64,000 nt of DNA from Mangrovibacterium sp041596335 (GCF_041596335.1 NZ_JBFHIT010000023.1:7650-71649); one strand, 5' to 3'. Positions 17,280-27,266 are shown, counted from the stretch's first letter. Numbers and translations are program-made. Notes: generated from the sequence alone by a model not told the origin.

Positions 17280-20200
17280 TTACTTGAAAAGCTGTTTGGC
17301 CAATTCGTTTTTATTGTCTGATTTGATGATAGGTCGTATACGAAAGGAGTAGGTATACGATTTCTCAGTCAGTCGGTATTCCGGGTGAGTTAAAGCCCCC
17401 CAACTGGTGTCGCCGCCAACTCCCATTTGTTTATAATTGAGGTTGATTGAGGTTAGATCGCGTTCTTTCACGTCGGTTGTGTGCCGGTTTACAGCTTTCA
17501 CGCCAGCTGCCTGACGGCCGTCGGTACGTTCCGGCGATTCAAAATCTTCCATGATGTTATGGTGAGCGCTAATCTCAAACAACGGTTCGCCAACGAACAG
17601 CAGGCCGATCCCTTCGGCGTTGGTGATGCTTGCCCAGCGAACATCGGTTTTATTGCCGTTTTCCTGTGGGCGAACATAGGCGAAATACTGGTCGGCTACT
17701 GAGCCGCTGTAAAGGCCAACAAAGGCCGCTGTTTTGCGATCCTGGTAGCTTTCGTGTGGCCCGCGACCCAGCCAGCTCATTTGGTCGAACGTACGTGGCA
17801 TCACCATGTTCATCCCAATCAGCGGAATTTCGGGTAGCTGATCCGCTGTCATTTCGAAGGCGTTTCTTACGTTGATATCGCCTGATCCGTAAATTGTATA
17901 AACAGTCGTGTAATCCGCGACTTTAGCTGATTGGTCTTCGTTCATCAGGTCGAAATAGAAGGTAATTACTGCTTTGTTGTTACCTGCTTTTTGCAAACTG
18001 CTTTTTACCAGTTTCGCTTCCTGACCGGCTTTGCGCCATACGCGGGCTCGTTTGTGCAGGTTGTTTCCGTAGTCGTTATCGATCGGTGCCCTCCAAAAGT
18101 TTGGAACGAATCCCTCCTGAATTAATTCGGTTTCCGCACTTTTCAGGCTACTTAAAAGACCCCGTTGAGTGTCGAAAAAAGCGGTGAAATTTTCACCTTT
18201 AATCTCAATGCCTTGCTCGCCTTCACTGATTTCGATGGATGGCAAACTGCTTAAAACGGTTGGTTTAGTTGCTTTATAATCAGGAAGTACGAACTGTTCT
18301 GCAGCCAATTCCGTTCCGGCTTCAACTAAACCTTGAGTGGTTTTTGTTTTTGCCGAAAAGTTGATGAAATATTCGACACCAGGCTGATGGTTTTCAATCT
18401 GGCAATCGATTTGAATCGTGGCTTTGTCGCCCGGTGATAGATTAAAGTCTTCCAGTTTTCCAGTTTTTACTGCAGCTCCTTCACCGGTAATTGTCCAGCC
18501 AAGGTCGAATTCATTCAGATTGGTGAAAGCATATTTATTCTGAATTTCAAACTCTCCTTTATTCAGATTGATCGCTTTGAATCCGATATTTTGATAGACT
18601 TTTTTCACCTCGAGAAGTTGTGGTTTTACGCCGCGATCCGGGTCAACGAGCCCGTTGATACAGAAGTTGCCGTCGGAAGGAACCGTATCCGGGCCAAAGT
18701 CGCCACCATACGCCCAGTATTTTTCACCGGCCTCGTTGGTGGTTAACAGTCCCTGGTCAACCCAGTCCCAGATACAACCACCTTGCAGAATGTCGTAGCT
18801 TTCAATTAAATCCCAATAGTCCTGCAGGTTTCCGACACTATTTCCCATGGCATGCGCATATTCACACTGGATCATCGGTTTTTGAGGATTTCCGTCGGCA
18901 TACTCCTTCATTCTTTCCATTCGGGCATACATTGGGCAGTTGATGTCGGTGTTGTCGCCGCCATGGGCTTGTTCGTACTGAACAGGCCGGCTTTGGTCGG
19001 CTGTTTTCAGGAAGTTGTAGGTTGCATTGAAATTGATCCCGTTTCCGGCTTCGTTACCCAGCGACCAGATAATGACTGACGGTTGGTTTTTGTCGCGCTC
19101 GAACATGTTTTGAGTGCGATACAGGTGTGCCGGCCCCCAGATGCTGTCTTTGGCCAACGATTCCGGTCCGTAGCCCATTCCGTGCGATTCAATGTTCGCT
19201 TCATCAATCAGGTAGAGCCCGTATTTGTTGCAGAGTTTGTACCATGCTTCGGGTTCCGGGTAGTGCGATGTGCGTACTGTGTTGATGTTGTGTGTTTTCA
19301 TGAGCTGAATGTCTTTCAGCATAGTCTCTTCATCCTGCACCTGACCGGTGATGTGGTTGTGTTCGTGCAGGTTTACTCCTTTTACATAAATGGCTTTGCC
19401 GTTCACCATCAGTTGTTTGTTCTTAATTTCGATGGTACGGAAACCTACATCCTGTTTCAGGGCTTCAATGGTTGAACCATCCTCTTTTTGCAGACTGATT
19501 AGCAGCGAGTAAAGATTTGGATGTTCAGCGCTCCAGTGGTTTATGTTTTCGAGTGTTTCGCTCAGACTGATTATCGCTTTGCCTTCGGCGAAGGTGATGG
19601 GAGCTTCCATTGTTTTCAGTATTTGATCACCATCCAGCAAATCGGCTTTCAATTTTAAACCTGAAACGGAGGGATCCAGATTGAGCACTTCTGCGCTGAC
19701 GGTTAGCAACCCATTCCGGTAGTTTTCGTCCAAGGGTGAGCTAACCCGGAAGTCGCGGATGTATTGCTTTTGACGAGCTATGAGATAAATGTCGCGCGTG
19801 ATCCCGCTTAAGCGCCAGAAGTCCTGATCTTCGAGGTAGCTTGCATCGCACCACCGGTGTATTTCCACCGCTAATCGGTTGCGACCGCTTTTCAAATAAG
19901 GTGTAAGGTTGAATTCGGCCGGAGTTTTGCTGTCTTCGCTGTAGCCAACAAACTGCTCATTCACCCAAACCTGTACGTTTGAGCTTGCCGCGCCAATGTG
20001 CAGGAATACTTCTTTTGACTTCCAGTCGGAAGAAATCTCAAAGTCGCGTTTGTAAGATCCCACCGGATTGAAATCTTCCGGTATAAAAGGCGGATTGACC
20101 TTGAAGGGATACTTTACGTTGGTATAAATCGGATAGTCGAAGCCTTGTCGTTGCCAGTTTGAAGGCACTTCAATTTCGCTCCAATCGCTGATGTTGTAAT

Positions 20201-20501
20201 CATTCTTGAAGAACCAGTAGGGACGTTCGCTCAGGTTTTGAGCAAGATGAAATTTCCAGATTCCGTTTAATGACTCGATGAACGGGGATGACCAGATGTC
20301 ATCGATTTTAGCCTGTTCTTCGGATGCATACGGAATAAACGAAGCCCGCGGAGCTTCTTTGTTGATTTGTACAATGGTTGGATCGACCCAAGGTTTTGGA
20401 CTTGCTTCCTCGAAAGGAACATTTTCGTACTTGCTTGTGCAGCTCGACGCGATAGACAGAACTATCGAAATTAGAAATAAGAATACGAATGACTGTTTCA
20501 T
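17280..20501 (-). CDS. GH2 beta-galactosidase, predicted lipoprotein
   Basis: 1073 residues, LacZ-type glycoside hydrolase family 2. An N-terminal lipoprotein signal (SIASSC, acyl-Cys21) places it at a membrane surface rather than in the cytosol. Domain order is jelly-roll sugar-binding (about 75-240), Ig-like (245-350), TIM barrel (355-640), second Ig-like (650-760) and C-terminal beta-galactosidase small-chain domain (770-1060). Acid/base Glu484 (LGNEAGNG) and nucleophile Glu547 (IQCEYAHAMGNS) are present. Probable role is release of beta-linked galactose from plant, algal or host glycans; no SusC/SusD pair is adjacent. It is divergent from the TonB-dependent receptor. Confidence 0.92.
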   Translation of the reverse strand: MKQSFVFLFLISIVLSIASSCTSKYENVPFEEASPKPWVDPTIVQINKEAPRASFIPYASEEQAKIDDIWSSPFIESLNGIWKFHLAQNLSERPYWFFKNDYNISDWSEIEVPSNWQRQGFDYPIYTNVKYPFKVNPPFIPEDFNPVGSYKRDFEISSDWKSKEVFLHIGAASSNVQVWVNEQFVGYSEDSKTPAEFNLTPYLKSGRNRLAVEIHRWCDASYLEDQDFWRLSGITRDIYLIARQKQYIRDFRVSSPLDENYRNGLLTVSAEVLNLDPSVSGLKLKADLLDGDQILKTMEAPITFAEGKAIISLSETLENINHWSAEHPNLYSLLISLQKEDGSTIEALKQDVGFRTIEIKNKQLMVNGKAIYVKGVNLHEHNHITGQVQDEETMLKDIQLMKTHNINTVRTSHYPEPEAWYKLCNKYGLYLIDEANIESHGMGYGPESLAKDSIWGPAHLYRTQNMFERDKNQPSVIIWSLGNEAGNGINFNATYNFLKTADQSRPVQYEQAHGGDNTDINCPMYARMERMKEYADGNPQKPMIQCEYAHAMGNSVGNLQDYWDLIESYDILQGGCIWDWVDQGLLTTNEAGEKYWAYGGDFGPDTVPSDGNFCINGLVDPDRGVKPQLLEVKKVYQNIGFKAINLNKGEFEIQNKYAFTNLNEFDLGWTITGEGAAVKTGKLEDFNLSPGDKATIQIDCQIENHQPGVEYFINFSAKTKTTQGLVEAGTELAAEQFVLPDYKATKPTVLSSLPSIEISEGEQGIEIKGENFTAFFDTQRGLLSSLKSAETELIQEGFVPNFWRAPIDNDYGNNLHKRARVWRKAGQEAKLVKSSLQKAGNNKAVITFYFDLMNEDQSAKVADYTTVYTIYGSGDINVRNAFEMTADQLPEIPLIGMNMVMPRTFDQMSWLGRGPHESYQDRKTAAFVGLYSGSVADQYFAYVRPQENGNKTDVRWASITNAEGIGLLFVGEPLFEISAHHNIMEDFESPERTDGRQAAGVKAVNRHTTDVKERDLTSINLNYKQMGVGGDTSWGALTHPEYRLTEKSYTYSFRIRPIIKSDNKNELAKQLFK

Positions 20502-20953
20502 AGTTTATTAAGTAGTTTAATCACCTCAACTGGTTGGTACAGGTGGGTATGTAAAAAACGGCAAAAAACTTATGAAATGCAAATGGATTTTGACGTGTAC
20601 AAACGGTAAATTTCCAGTCATTTATTCGTAATTTTAGATGCTTCTTGCCTGTTTTATTTGAATTTTTATCAATGTGCATTTTGTTTCATATTGTTGGTTT
20701 TAATTATTGTAGTCGATAAAATCATCGTATTTCAACGATGTAGATTCAAAATATGTTTCGAGTTGGATTCGGATCGTCACGAGTATTTGTCAGAACGACA
20801 GGCGGTTATGTTGGTTTTTTGGTTTGGTTTTTCGTGTTGTCGTGTAAGATGTTGTTTTGTTTCCATTTTTTAACAAAAACATTATGTGGATTTAATCTAA
20901 TCCAGATATTTAATCTTTTTTTTTGTTCGATAACATTAATCCATTTTTATGCT
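20502..20953. other. Divergent intergenic region
   Basis: About 450 AT-rich bases between the beta-galactosidase and the TonB-dependent receptor. The frame of the receptor is open back to 20753, but its signal peptide begins at 20954. An inverted repeat CATCGT-N6-ACGATG lies at 20723-20740. I see no convincing TAnnTTTG promoter for either gene. Confidence 0.5.
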
Positions 20954-23900
20954 ATGAAAAATTCAGTTAAAAACTTTGCATTGCTACTGTTGATGCTGGT
21001 GAGTTATACGGTAGCAACTGCTCAGGTGACTACTTCCGGTTTGAGTGGTGCGGTGACAGACGATTCGGGTGAACGTTTGCCGAATGCTACGATTGTTGCC
21101 GTGCATGAACCTTCTGGTTCTCGTTATAGTACAATAACAAATACGGATGGCCTGTATGACCTTCAGGGGATGAGATCAGGTGGACCGTATCGGATTGAAG
21201 TTTCTTTTATTGGCTATTCAAAGGGAACTTTTACTGATGTTCGGTTGCGGCTGGGTGAAACCTATCTGTTGAATGTAAAATTGAGAGAGAGTACCGTTGA
21301 TATGGCCGAAGTGATTGTTGTTGGAACCAAATCGGCTTTTCAGTCAAACAAAACCGGTGCCACAACGAATATCTCAAGCGAGCAGATGGCGATTATGCCA
21401 ACGATCAACCGGAGTATTTCTGATTTGGCCAAGGTTTCTCCATATGCCAATGGGATGAGCTTTGCCGGTGGCGACGGTCGTTCTACGAACTTCACTGTTG
21501 ACGGTGCTAACTTCAACAATAACTTTGGCTTAAGTTCCAGTTTGCCCGGAGGTGGCAATCCAATTTCAATGGATGCCATTGAAGAGATTCAGGTCGTAAT
21601 TGCGCCTTTTGACGTGCGTCAAACCAACTTTATTGGTGGCGGTATTAATGCGATTACAAAATCGGGTACAAACACATTCGAAGGCTCAGCTTATACTTAT
21701 TATCGGAATCAGGATATGCGTGGTAATAAAATAGGGGATAAGTATTTTGGCGACCCGGCCGAAGAGTCAAAAACCACCTATGGAGCTTCGTTGGGAGGCC
21801 CAATTATCAAAAATAAATTATTCTTCTTTGCTAACATTGAAAAAGAGAAAAGCCCGGAACAAGCCGTAACTTGGCGAGCCTCCACAGATGGAGTCACTGA
21901 TGGACAAACAATTTCACGCGTAACAGAGGCAGATTTGACCACCGTGTCAGATTTTCTGAAAAGTAAATACGGCTACGAAACAGGTTCGTTCTCGGATTTT
22001 CCCGCTGATCAGGAAAACATGAAATATTTGGTTCGTTTGGACTGGAACATTAACGACGCCCATAAACTAAATGTTCGGTACAACTATACCAAGAATACAG
22101 CCTGGAACGCTCCAAACGGGAACTCAACAGATGGAGCATATCGCGACCGGAATAAAGACCGGGTATCACAGTACTCCATGTCATACGCGAACTCGATGTA
22201 CTCAATGGACAACCTGGTGAAATCAGGAACGATTGAATTGAACAGTCGGATCAACGAGAAAATGTCGAATCAGGTTATTGCCACTTATTCCGACATACAG
22301 GATATTCGCGGAACAAACTCTTCTGTGTTTCCTTTCATCGATATTATGAGTGGTGACATTGCGACAGGGGCTGAAGCATTGGATCCATATATCTCGGCAG
22401 GGTACGAGTTGTTTACTTATAATAATGGTGTAAAGAATAAGATCTATACCATTACTGACAACTTTACGTACTATTTAGATAAGCATAAATTAACAGCGGG
22501 AATTAGCTACGAGCATCAGTCGGCGAGTAATTCCTACATGCGCAGTGGTACCGGTTATTACCGTTATGCCAGTTTAAGTGACTTCTTAACCGGCGCTGCT
22601 CCGGTAGATTTCGCATTGACTTACGGTGCCAATGGTGTTAAGAACCCGGTCAATGAGGTTGTATTCCAACAATTGGGAGCCTATATTCAGGATGATTGGT
22701 CTGTTAACAGCAATTTGAAATTGACTGTTGGCTTGCGTGCTGACAATGTTACGTTCCTGAACGACATTATGCGCAACCAGGCCATTTATGATCTTGATTT
22801 TGGGGGGCGTAAAATTGATACCGGTGCCTGGCCGGATTCTAAGATTAATCTTTCACCACGTATTGGAGTGAATTGGGATGTGAATGGAGATAAATCAGTT
22901 GTTGTTCGTGGTGGTACTGGCTTGTTTACCGGTCGTTTGCCGTTGGTATTCTTTACCAACATGCCTTCAAACGCCGGAATGAATCAATTGCTTATGAAAG
23001 TGCAAACCCGATTCAACTCAGACGGAACGGTGGCAAGCCGTGATGCTCGGTTGGATCTGTTGGAAGGAGGCTTGATCACCGACGTGGATGAAATGATTTC
23101 AACTTTAGGGTTCCAAACAGAGGTAACACCTGAGGATGGAAGTATTGCCAGTTCAGTAGCCGGTGTCGATCCCGACTTTAAAATGCCACAGGTGTGGAAA
23201 ACAGGTTTGGCTGTCGATTACCAGGTTCCGGTCGACTTCCCATTGGCCATTACTGCAGAAGGTATCTATACCAAAAACGTGAATGCTGTAATGCAGGAAA
23301 ACTACCTCGTGATGAATCCAACCAGCAGTTGGGATACTTTCGCCGGGCCGGATAATCGTTACATCTATTCAGATTACCTCTATTCACCCTCGGCTGAAGG
23401 CGTGCGCGATGCCTGTGTATTAACCAATACAAGTAAAGGTTATGGTTATACCTTGAACCTGACGGTTAATGCTGAGCCAATGAAGGATCTGAGAATTATG
23501 GCGGCCTATACACATACCGAAATGAAAGAAGTTTCGGGTATGCCCGGAAGTTACGCCAATTCGGCATGGAGTGGTGTAGCTTCAGTGAACGGACCAAATA
23601 CGGCAGATGCTCAACGCTCTCAGTATGTTACTCCGGATAAGGTTATTGGTTCACTTAGCTATCGTTTCGGCTCTAACGAATCTAAAGTAATGCGAGGGAC
23701 AACAATTAGCCTGTTCTACTCTGGTTACAGCCCTTATGGAAACTCATTCACATACAGCAATGATATGAATGGTGATGGGGTGAATGCTGACTTGATATAT
23801 ATTCCGAAAGCAAAAGGCGATATTCAGTTTGTATCAACTGCTGACGAAGATGCATTCTTCGCTTTTATAGAGCAAGATAACTACTTAAGTAAGCACAAAG

Positions 23901-24247
23901 GAGAGTACGCAGAGGCAAATGCCGCACGTGCGCCTTGGGTTCATAAGTTTGACTTACGTATTTTAGAAGACTTTTCGGTGAAGGTTGGAAACAAAGCCCA
24001 TACGATTCAATTGAGTGCCGATGTGTTAAATGTTGGCAACTTAATTAACTCGAAGTGGGGTGTTAACGATAACATGGCAGCAAGTAATTATGGCTCAGTT
24101 TTGAAGTACGAGGGTAGGGATGCGAGTAGTGTTCCTTCGTTCTCGGTGGTTAAAGTTGGTGGCGAGTACCCTACAAAAACGTACTCGACTTACGAAAACT
24201 ACAGTCAATGCTGGCAGCTACAAGTTGGTGTGCGCTATATGTTCTAA
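20954..24247 (+). CDS. TonB-dependent receptor with carboxypeptidase-regulatory-like N-terminus (Oar-like)
   Basis: 1097 residues from the ATG at 20954. Signal peptide of about 23 residues ending TATAQ, then a CarboxypepD_reg-like beta-sandwich (about 30-115, with SGAVTDDSGERLPNATIV and VSFIGYSKG), a plug domain (about 120-250) and a 22-strand outer-membrane barrel to the C-terminus, which ends in an aromatic residue (YMF). There is no SusD partner. The layout matches Oar-like receptors, in some bacteria linked to protein export rather than glycan uptake; here the ligand is unknown. A terminator follows. Confidence 0.88.
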   Translation: MKNSVKNFALLLLMLVSYTVATAQVTTSGLSGAVTDDSGERLPNATIVAVHEPSGSRYSTITNTDGLYDLQGMRSGGPYRIEVSFIGYSKGTFTDVRLRLGETYLLNVKLRESTVDMAEVIVVGTKSAFQSNKTGATTNISSEQMAIMPTINRSISDLAKVSPYANGMSFAGGDGRSTNFTVDGANFNNNFGLSSSLPGGGNPISMDAIEEIQVVIAPFDVRQTNFIGGGINAITKSGTNTFEGSAYTYYRNQDMRGNKIGDKYFGDPAEESKTTYGASLGGPIIKNKLFFFANIEKEKSPEQAVTWRASTDGVTDGQTISRVTEADLTTVSDFLKSKYGYETGSFSDFPADQENMKYLVRLDWNINDAHKLNVRYNYTKNTAWNAPNGNSTDGAYRDRNKDRVSQYSMSYANSMYSMDNLVKSGTIELNSRINEKMSNQVIATYSDIQDIRGTNSSVFPFIDIMSGDIATGAEALDPYISAGYELFTYNNGVKNKIYTITDNFTYYLDKHKLTAGISYEHQSASNSYMRSGTGYYRYASLSDFLTGAAPVDFALTYGANGVKNPVNEVVFQQLGAYIQDDWSVNSNLKLTVGLRADNVTFLNDIMRNQAIYDLDFGGRKIDTGAWPDSKINLSPRIGVNWDVNGDKSVVVRGGTGLFTGRLPLVFFTNMPSNAGMNQLLMKVQTRFNSDGTVASRDARLDLLEGGLITDVDEMISTLGFQTEVTPEDGSIASSVAGVDPDFKMPQVWKTGLAVDYQVPVDFPLAITAEGIYTKNVNAVMQENYLVMNPTSSWDTFAGPDNRYIYSDYLYSPSAEGVRDACVLTNTSKGYGYTLNLTVNAEPMKDLRIMAAYTHTEMKEVSGMPGSYANSAWSGVASVNGPNTADAQRSQYVTPDKVIGSLSYRFGSNESKVMRGTTISLFYSGYSPYGNSFTYSNDMNGDGVNADLIYIPKAKGDIQFVSTADEDAFFAFIEQDNYLSKHKGEYAEANAARAPWVHKFDLRILEDFSVKVGNKAHTIQLSADVLNVGNLINSKWGVNDNMAASNYGSVLKYEGRDASSVPSFSVVKVGGEYPTKTYSTYENYSQCWQLQVGVRYMF

Positions 24248-24270
24248 TCGGTTAATAAACGACAATATTG

Positions 24271-24299
24271 AAAAGGCTTCCTTCGGGGAGCCTTTTTTT
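24271..24299 (+). terminator. Rho-independent terminator
   Basis: Stem AAAAGGCTTCC / GGGAGCCTTTT with a TTCG tetraloop and T run, after the TonB-dependent receptor. Confidence 0.9.
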
Positions 24300-24405
24300 G
24301 TTGATTAAATTTGCCGATTCAGTCTCTATATACCGATGTTTTCATGCAATTCACCGATTTTTAAAAATTCAACAATTAATGAGAAAACGATCTAATAGTC
24401 AGTAG

Positions 24406-24469
24406 TGCAATGTGTTAGGTGTATTGCATTCTGCATAGCTAAAAATAAATACACTACTATGTATTGCAT
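24406..24469 (+). promoter_or_regulatory. Candidate operator array (TGCAAT half-sites)
   Basis: An inverted repeat TGCAAT (24406-24411) N11 ATTGCA (24423-24428) is followed by a third half-site. The 10-mer TGTATTGCAT occurs twice, at 24420-24429 and 24460-24469, exactly 40 bp apart. The last copy overlaps the -33 element of the promoter at 24463-24495. The obvious regulator is the PadR protein encoded in the operon; that link is inference. Confidence 0.5.
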
Positions 24470-24495
24470 GGTAATATATAATGGTTGTATATTTG
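24463..24495 (+). promoter_or_regulatory. Promoter of the WM-repeat/PadR/PspC operon
   Basis: ATTG at 24463-24466, 21 nt, TATATTTG at 24488-24495. The leader would be about 175 nt, A-rich, ending in an AGGAGG Shine-Dalgarno near 24663, unusual for Bacteroidota. Confidence 0.6.
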
Positions 24496-24675
24496 TAATA
24501 CCAAATACGAGGTAACAAATAGAAATAGTTTAAAAAAAGTTCTATATCATATGTAACGAAACAGAAGAACAGTCGTCATAAAAACAGAAACAGAAAACAA
24601 ACAGGGTCTCAAAGCAAAACAAAAAAGAACAATTAAACATCGAGAAAACAAACGAAAACAGTAGGAGGCAAGATC

Positions 24676-25218
24676 ATGAAAACCAGAAACAACACAACAG
24701 GAAACAACAAACAATTATCAGGAGTATTGTTACGTGCAGCTGCTATTTTAGTCAGCGTTGTTCTGATAAGTTTTACAGTAAGCGCACAAAATCTTTGGGC
24801 GGAATTATTGAACTACCACAGCCTTGAAAAAGTGGCTTCCATCTTAGTTGATGCTTCTACCGAAGAAACAGCAACCGAACTTCCCTCAAAATCAGCTACC
24901 ATCGCTTTCAATATAAATGAGGAAAACGAGTTGCCGCTGGAGGTTGAAAGTTGGATGAGCAATGATAATTACTTTGGAGCGTCCAATGTTTTTAACCAGG
25001 TATCGACGGACAAATCGTTGGAGGTTGAAGGCTGGATGTCAAGTGACTACTACTTCGGAGCATCTAATATTTTTAATGAGGAGGCACAAGACGAAACATT
25101 GGAAATTGAAAGCTGGATGACTGAAGCAGGCTATTTTACAAACCGCTACGTTGCCGAACCCGAAGCAGAATTACAGGTAGAAGCTTGGATGTGTAATGCG
25201 CAGTATTTCATTAATTGA
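24676..25218 (+). CDS. Small exported protein with four WM repeats
   Basis: 180 residues, preceded by an AGGAGG ribosome-binding site. A basic N-terminus and hydrophobic segment (16-36, ending in SAQ) form a signal peptide or anchor. The mature part holds four repeats with core L-(E/Q)-(V/I)-E-x-W-M-x(4)-Y-F, starting at residues 88, 115, 142 and 166; the first two continue as FGASN(V/I)FN. Spacers are acidic and Ser/Thr-rich. I know of no family with this repeat. It is the first gene of an operon with PadR, PspC-domain and DUF4252 genes, so a role in an envelope-stress or membrane-state response is a reasonable guess but no more. Confidence 0.8.
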   Translation: MKTRNNTTGNNKQLSGVLLRAAAILVSVVLISFTVSAQNLWAELLNYHSLEKVASILVDASTEETATELPSKSATIAFNINEENELPLEVESWMSNDNYFGASNVFNQVSTDKSLEVEGWMSSDYYFGASNIFNEEAQDETLEIESWMTEAGYFTNRYVAEPEAELQVEAWMCNAQYFIN

Positions 25219-25278
25219 ATGCTGGCATAGGGTGGCAATGAAAGAGAATAATGAACTGACGAAGAAAGGGAAATAACA

Positions 25279-25614
25279 ATGAAAATAGAGAATACAAAAG
25301 CGCAAATGCGTAAAGGGGTTTTGGAGTACTGCATCTTACTGGTGCTGGAGGGCAAACCCCTCTATGCCAGCGATATCATCGATGAGCTGAAAAACTCAAA
25401 AATGATTGTGGTTGAAGGAACACTTTATCCCTTGTTGACCAGGCTAAAAAACGATGGTTTGCTTGCCTACAACTGGGAAGAATCAACACAGGGGCCGCCG
25501 CGTAAATATTATGAACTAACCGATGATGGTAGACAGTTCCTCGAAGGTTTGGGTGAATCGTGGAGTGAATTAGTTGACGCTGTCGAAACAATCAAATCGC
25601 GAAAAGCAGTCTGA
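25279..25614 (+). CDS. PadR-family transcriptional regulator
   Basis: 111 residues, compact winged helix-turn-helix. The PadR signature is clear: KGVLEYCILLVLEGKPLYASDIIDEL, then VVEGTLYPLLTRLKNDGLL and GPPRKYYELTDDG. There is a short C-terminal dimerisation helix. It is the second gene of the operon, 60 bases after the WM-repeat gene and 38 before the PspC gene. PadR proteins often repress their own operon together with membrane-protein genes. The repeats at 24406-24469 are candidate binding sites. Confidence 0.93.
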   Translation: MKIENTKAQMRKGVLEYCILLVLEGKPLYASDIIDELKNSKMIVVEGTLYPLLTRLKNDGLLAYNWEESTQGPPRKYYELTDDGRQFLEGLGESWSELVDAVETIKSRKAV

Positions 25615-25652
25615 AAATTGAACCAAAACTGAAAACACAAAATACGAAGACA

Positions 25653-27266
25653 ATGAAAAAGACATTCACAATAAATATTAGCGGCAGTGTTTTTCACATC
25701 GACGAAGATGCCTACGAAAAACTACAAAACTACCTGCATATGCTCACCGGTCATTTTGGCTCCGATGCTGATGGTCGCGAAATTTTGCAGGATATTGAAG
25801 CACGCATTGCTGAATTGTTCAGCAAACGAATGGAAGAAGAAGACAAAGATGTTGTAAACGACGGTTGGGTCGACGAGGTGATTGCCCGCATGGGAAAACC
25901 TGAAGACTTTTTGGAAGCCGAGGGTGAAGACATGGAAGAACAGGGTAAAACGAATGAAGCCGGTACGGGGCAACATCGAACAAGGCGAAGGATGTACCGC
26001 GATCCCGATCATCGGGTGCTGGGAGGTGTTAGTTCCGGTATGGGTGCCTATTTCAACATCGATCCGGTGATGCTGAGGGTGATCAATGTAATTCTGTTTT
26101 TTGTCACCGGAGGTACATGGGCATTTGTTTATCTGGTGCTGTGGATCGCTGTGCCTAAAGCAAAAACAACAGCACAACGACTGGAAATGCGCGGACAGGA
26201 AGCCACCGTTTCCAACATCGAAAAATCAATCAAAGAGGAGGTTCGGGAGGTGAAAGAAAGTTACGATCGCTTCCGCAGTTCCGACTCGTATAATAAAGGG
26301 CGCGAGAGTGTATCCCGATTTGGTGAAATTGTTTACAACGTGATGAAGGTGTTGTTGAAAGTCGTCGGCGTCGTTTTAGGAGCGATCATGATTTTGGTTG
26401 GATTTCTTGGGCTGCTCGGCTTTCTGGTGTCCATGATGGTTGGTCATTCAATCATCGGAGCCGCACCTTGGCTGGGTCATCTTGGCGGTCAAATTGCTGT
26501 ACCCGAGATGGTTCATTTGTTTGTAGCTCCGGCATCAATCACAATTTTAATGATCGCGGTGGCCTTTCTGGTAGCAATCCCGCTACTGGCAATCCTTTAC
26601 ATCGGAACCAAAATTGTGTTCCGCTACAAGTCGAATAACAAGATTATCTTCTTGTCGAGCTTTGGGGTTTGGTTGGTTGCACTCGTAACGGTTATCATTG
26701 TTTCTGTCGGACAGCTGGACGATTACCGCGAGCGCTCTACGGTTAGCCAGAACATAGTTTTGGAACAACAGGACTACAAAACCCTTTATTTGGAGTTGAA
26801 TGACGACCACTATAAAAACAGCAGAACACGTTCGGTGAGTATGGATCGGATGAAAGTGGTTGACGTAAATGGAGAGCCCGTTTTGTTCGGCCGTCCCCGG
26901 TTTGATGTTGAAAAAAGCAATACCGGCGAATTTGTGATGATCATTCGCAAACAGTCGAGAGGCGGAGACGAAGAGGAGGCGAATCAGTCGGTTCAGGAAA
27001 TCGAGTACAATTTCAACCTGAAAGATTCAACCCTGATGTTTGATCCTTATTACACCCTGAAAGACAGCAAGCGCTGGCTTGGGCAGGAAGTAAATCTGAC
27101 GTTGAAAGTTCCTGAAGGGAAGAGCATCTATTTGAGTGATAAGATGGTGCGAATTATTTACGATATCGAAAATGTATCGAACACCTGGGATGGCGACATG
27201 GTGGGTAAATATTGGGAAATGAAGCCCGATGGATTAACCTTAAAACACGAAAACGATGAAGACTAA
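25653..27266 (+). CDS. Large PspC-domain membrane protein
   Basis: 537 residues. N-terminal cytoplasmic part (1-110) with a pattern common to PadR-linked proteins (INISGSVFHIDEDAYEKL, ILQDIEARIAELF), then the PspC domain (about 112-172: RVLGGVSSGMGAYFNIDPVMLRV). Further hydrophobic helices lie at about 230-262, 288-315 and 333-355, followed by a large C-terminal beta-rich domain (360-537). PspC domains act in phage-shock and related membrane-stress systems. It overlaps the next gene by 11 bases, so translation is coupled. Confidence 0.88.
   Translation: MKKTFTINISGSVFHIDEDAYEKLQNYLHMLTGHFGSDADGREILQDIEARIAELFSKRMEEEDKDVVNDGWVDEVIARMGKPEDFLEAEGEDMEEQGKTNEAGTGQHRTRRRMYRDPDHRVLGGVSSGMGAYFNIDPVMLRVINVILFFVTGGTWAFVYLVLWIAVPKAKTTAQRLEMRGQEATVSNIEKSIKEEVREVKESYDRFRSSDSYNKGRESVSRFGEIVYNVMKVLLKVVGVVLGAIMILVGFLGLLGFLVSMMVGHSIIGAAPWLGHLGGQIAVPEMVHLFVAPASITILMIAVAFLVAIPLLAILYIGTKIVFRYKSNNKIIFLSSFGVWLVALVTVIIVSVGQLDDYRERSTVSQNIVLEQQDYKTLYLELNDDHYKNSRTRSVSMDRMKVVDVNGEPVLFGRPRFDVEKSNTGEFVMIIRKQSRGGDEEEANQSVQEIEYNFNLKDSTLMFDPYYTLKDSKRWLGQEVNLTLKVPEGKSIYLSDKMVRIIYDIENVSNTWDGDMVGKYWEMKPDGLTLKHENDED

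Noticed and set aside
24676..25218. WM repeats as a bacteriocin or RiPP precursor
   Set aside because: Signal peptide is Sec-like, repeats lack a protease site pattern, and no modification enzyme or exporter is adjacent.
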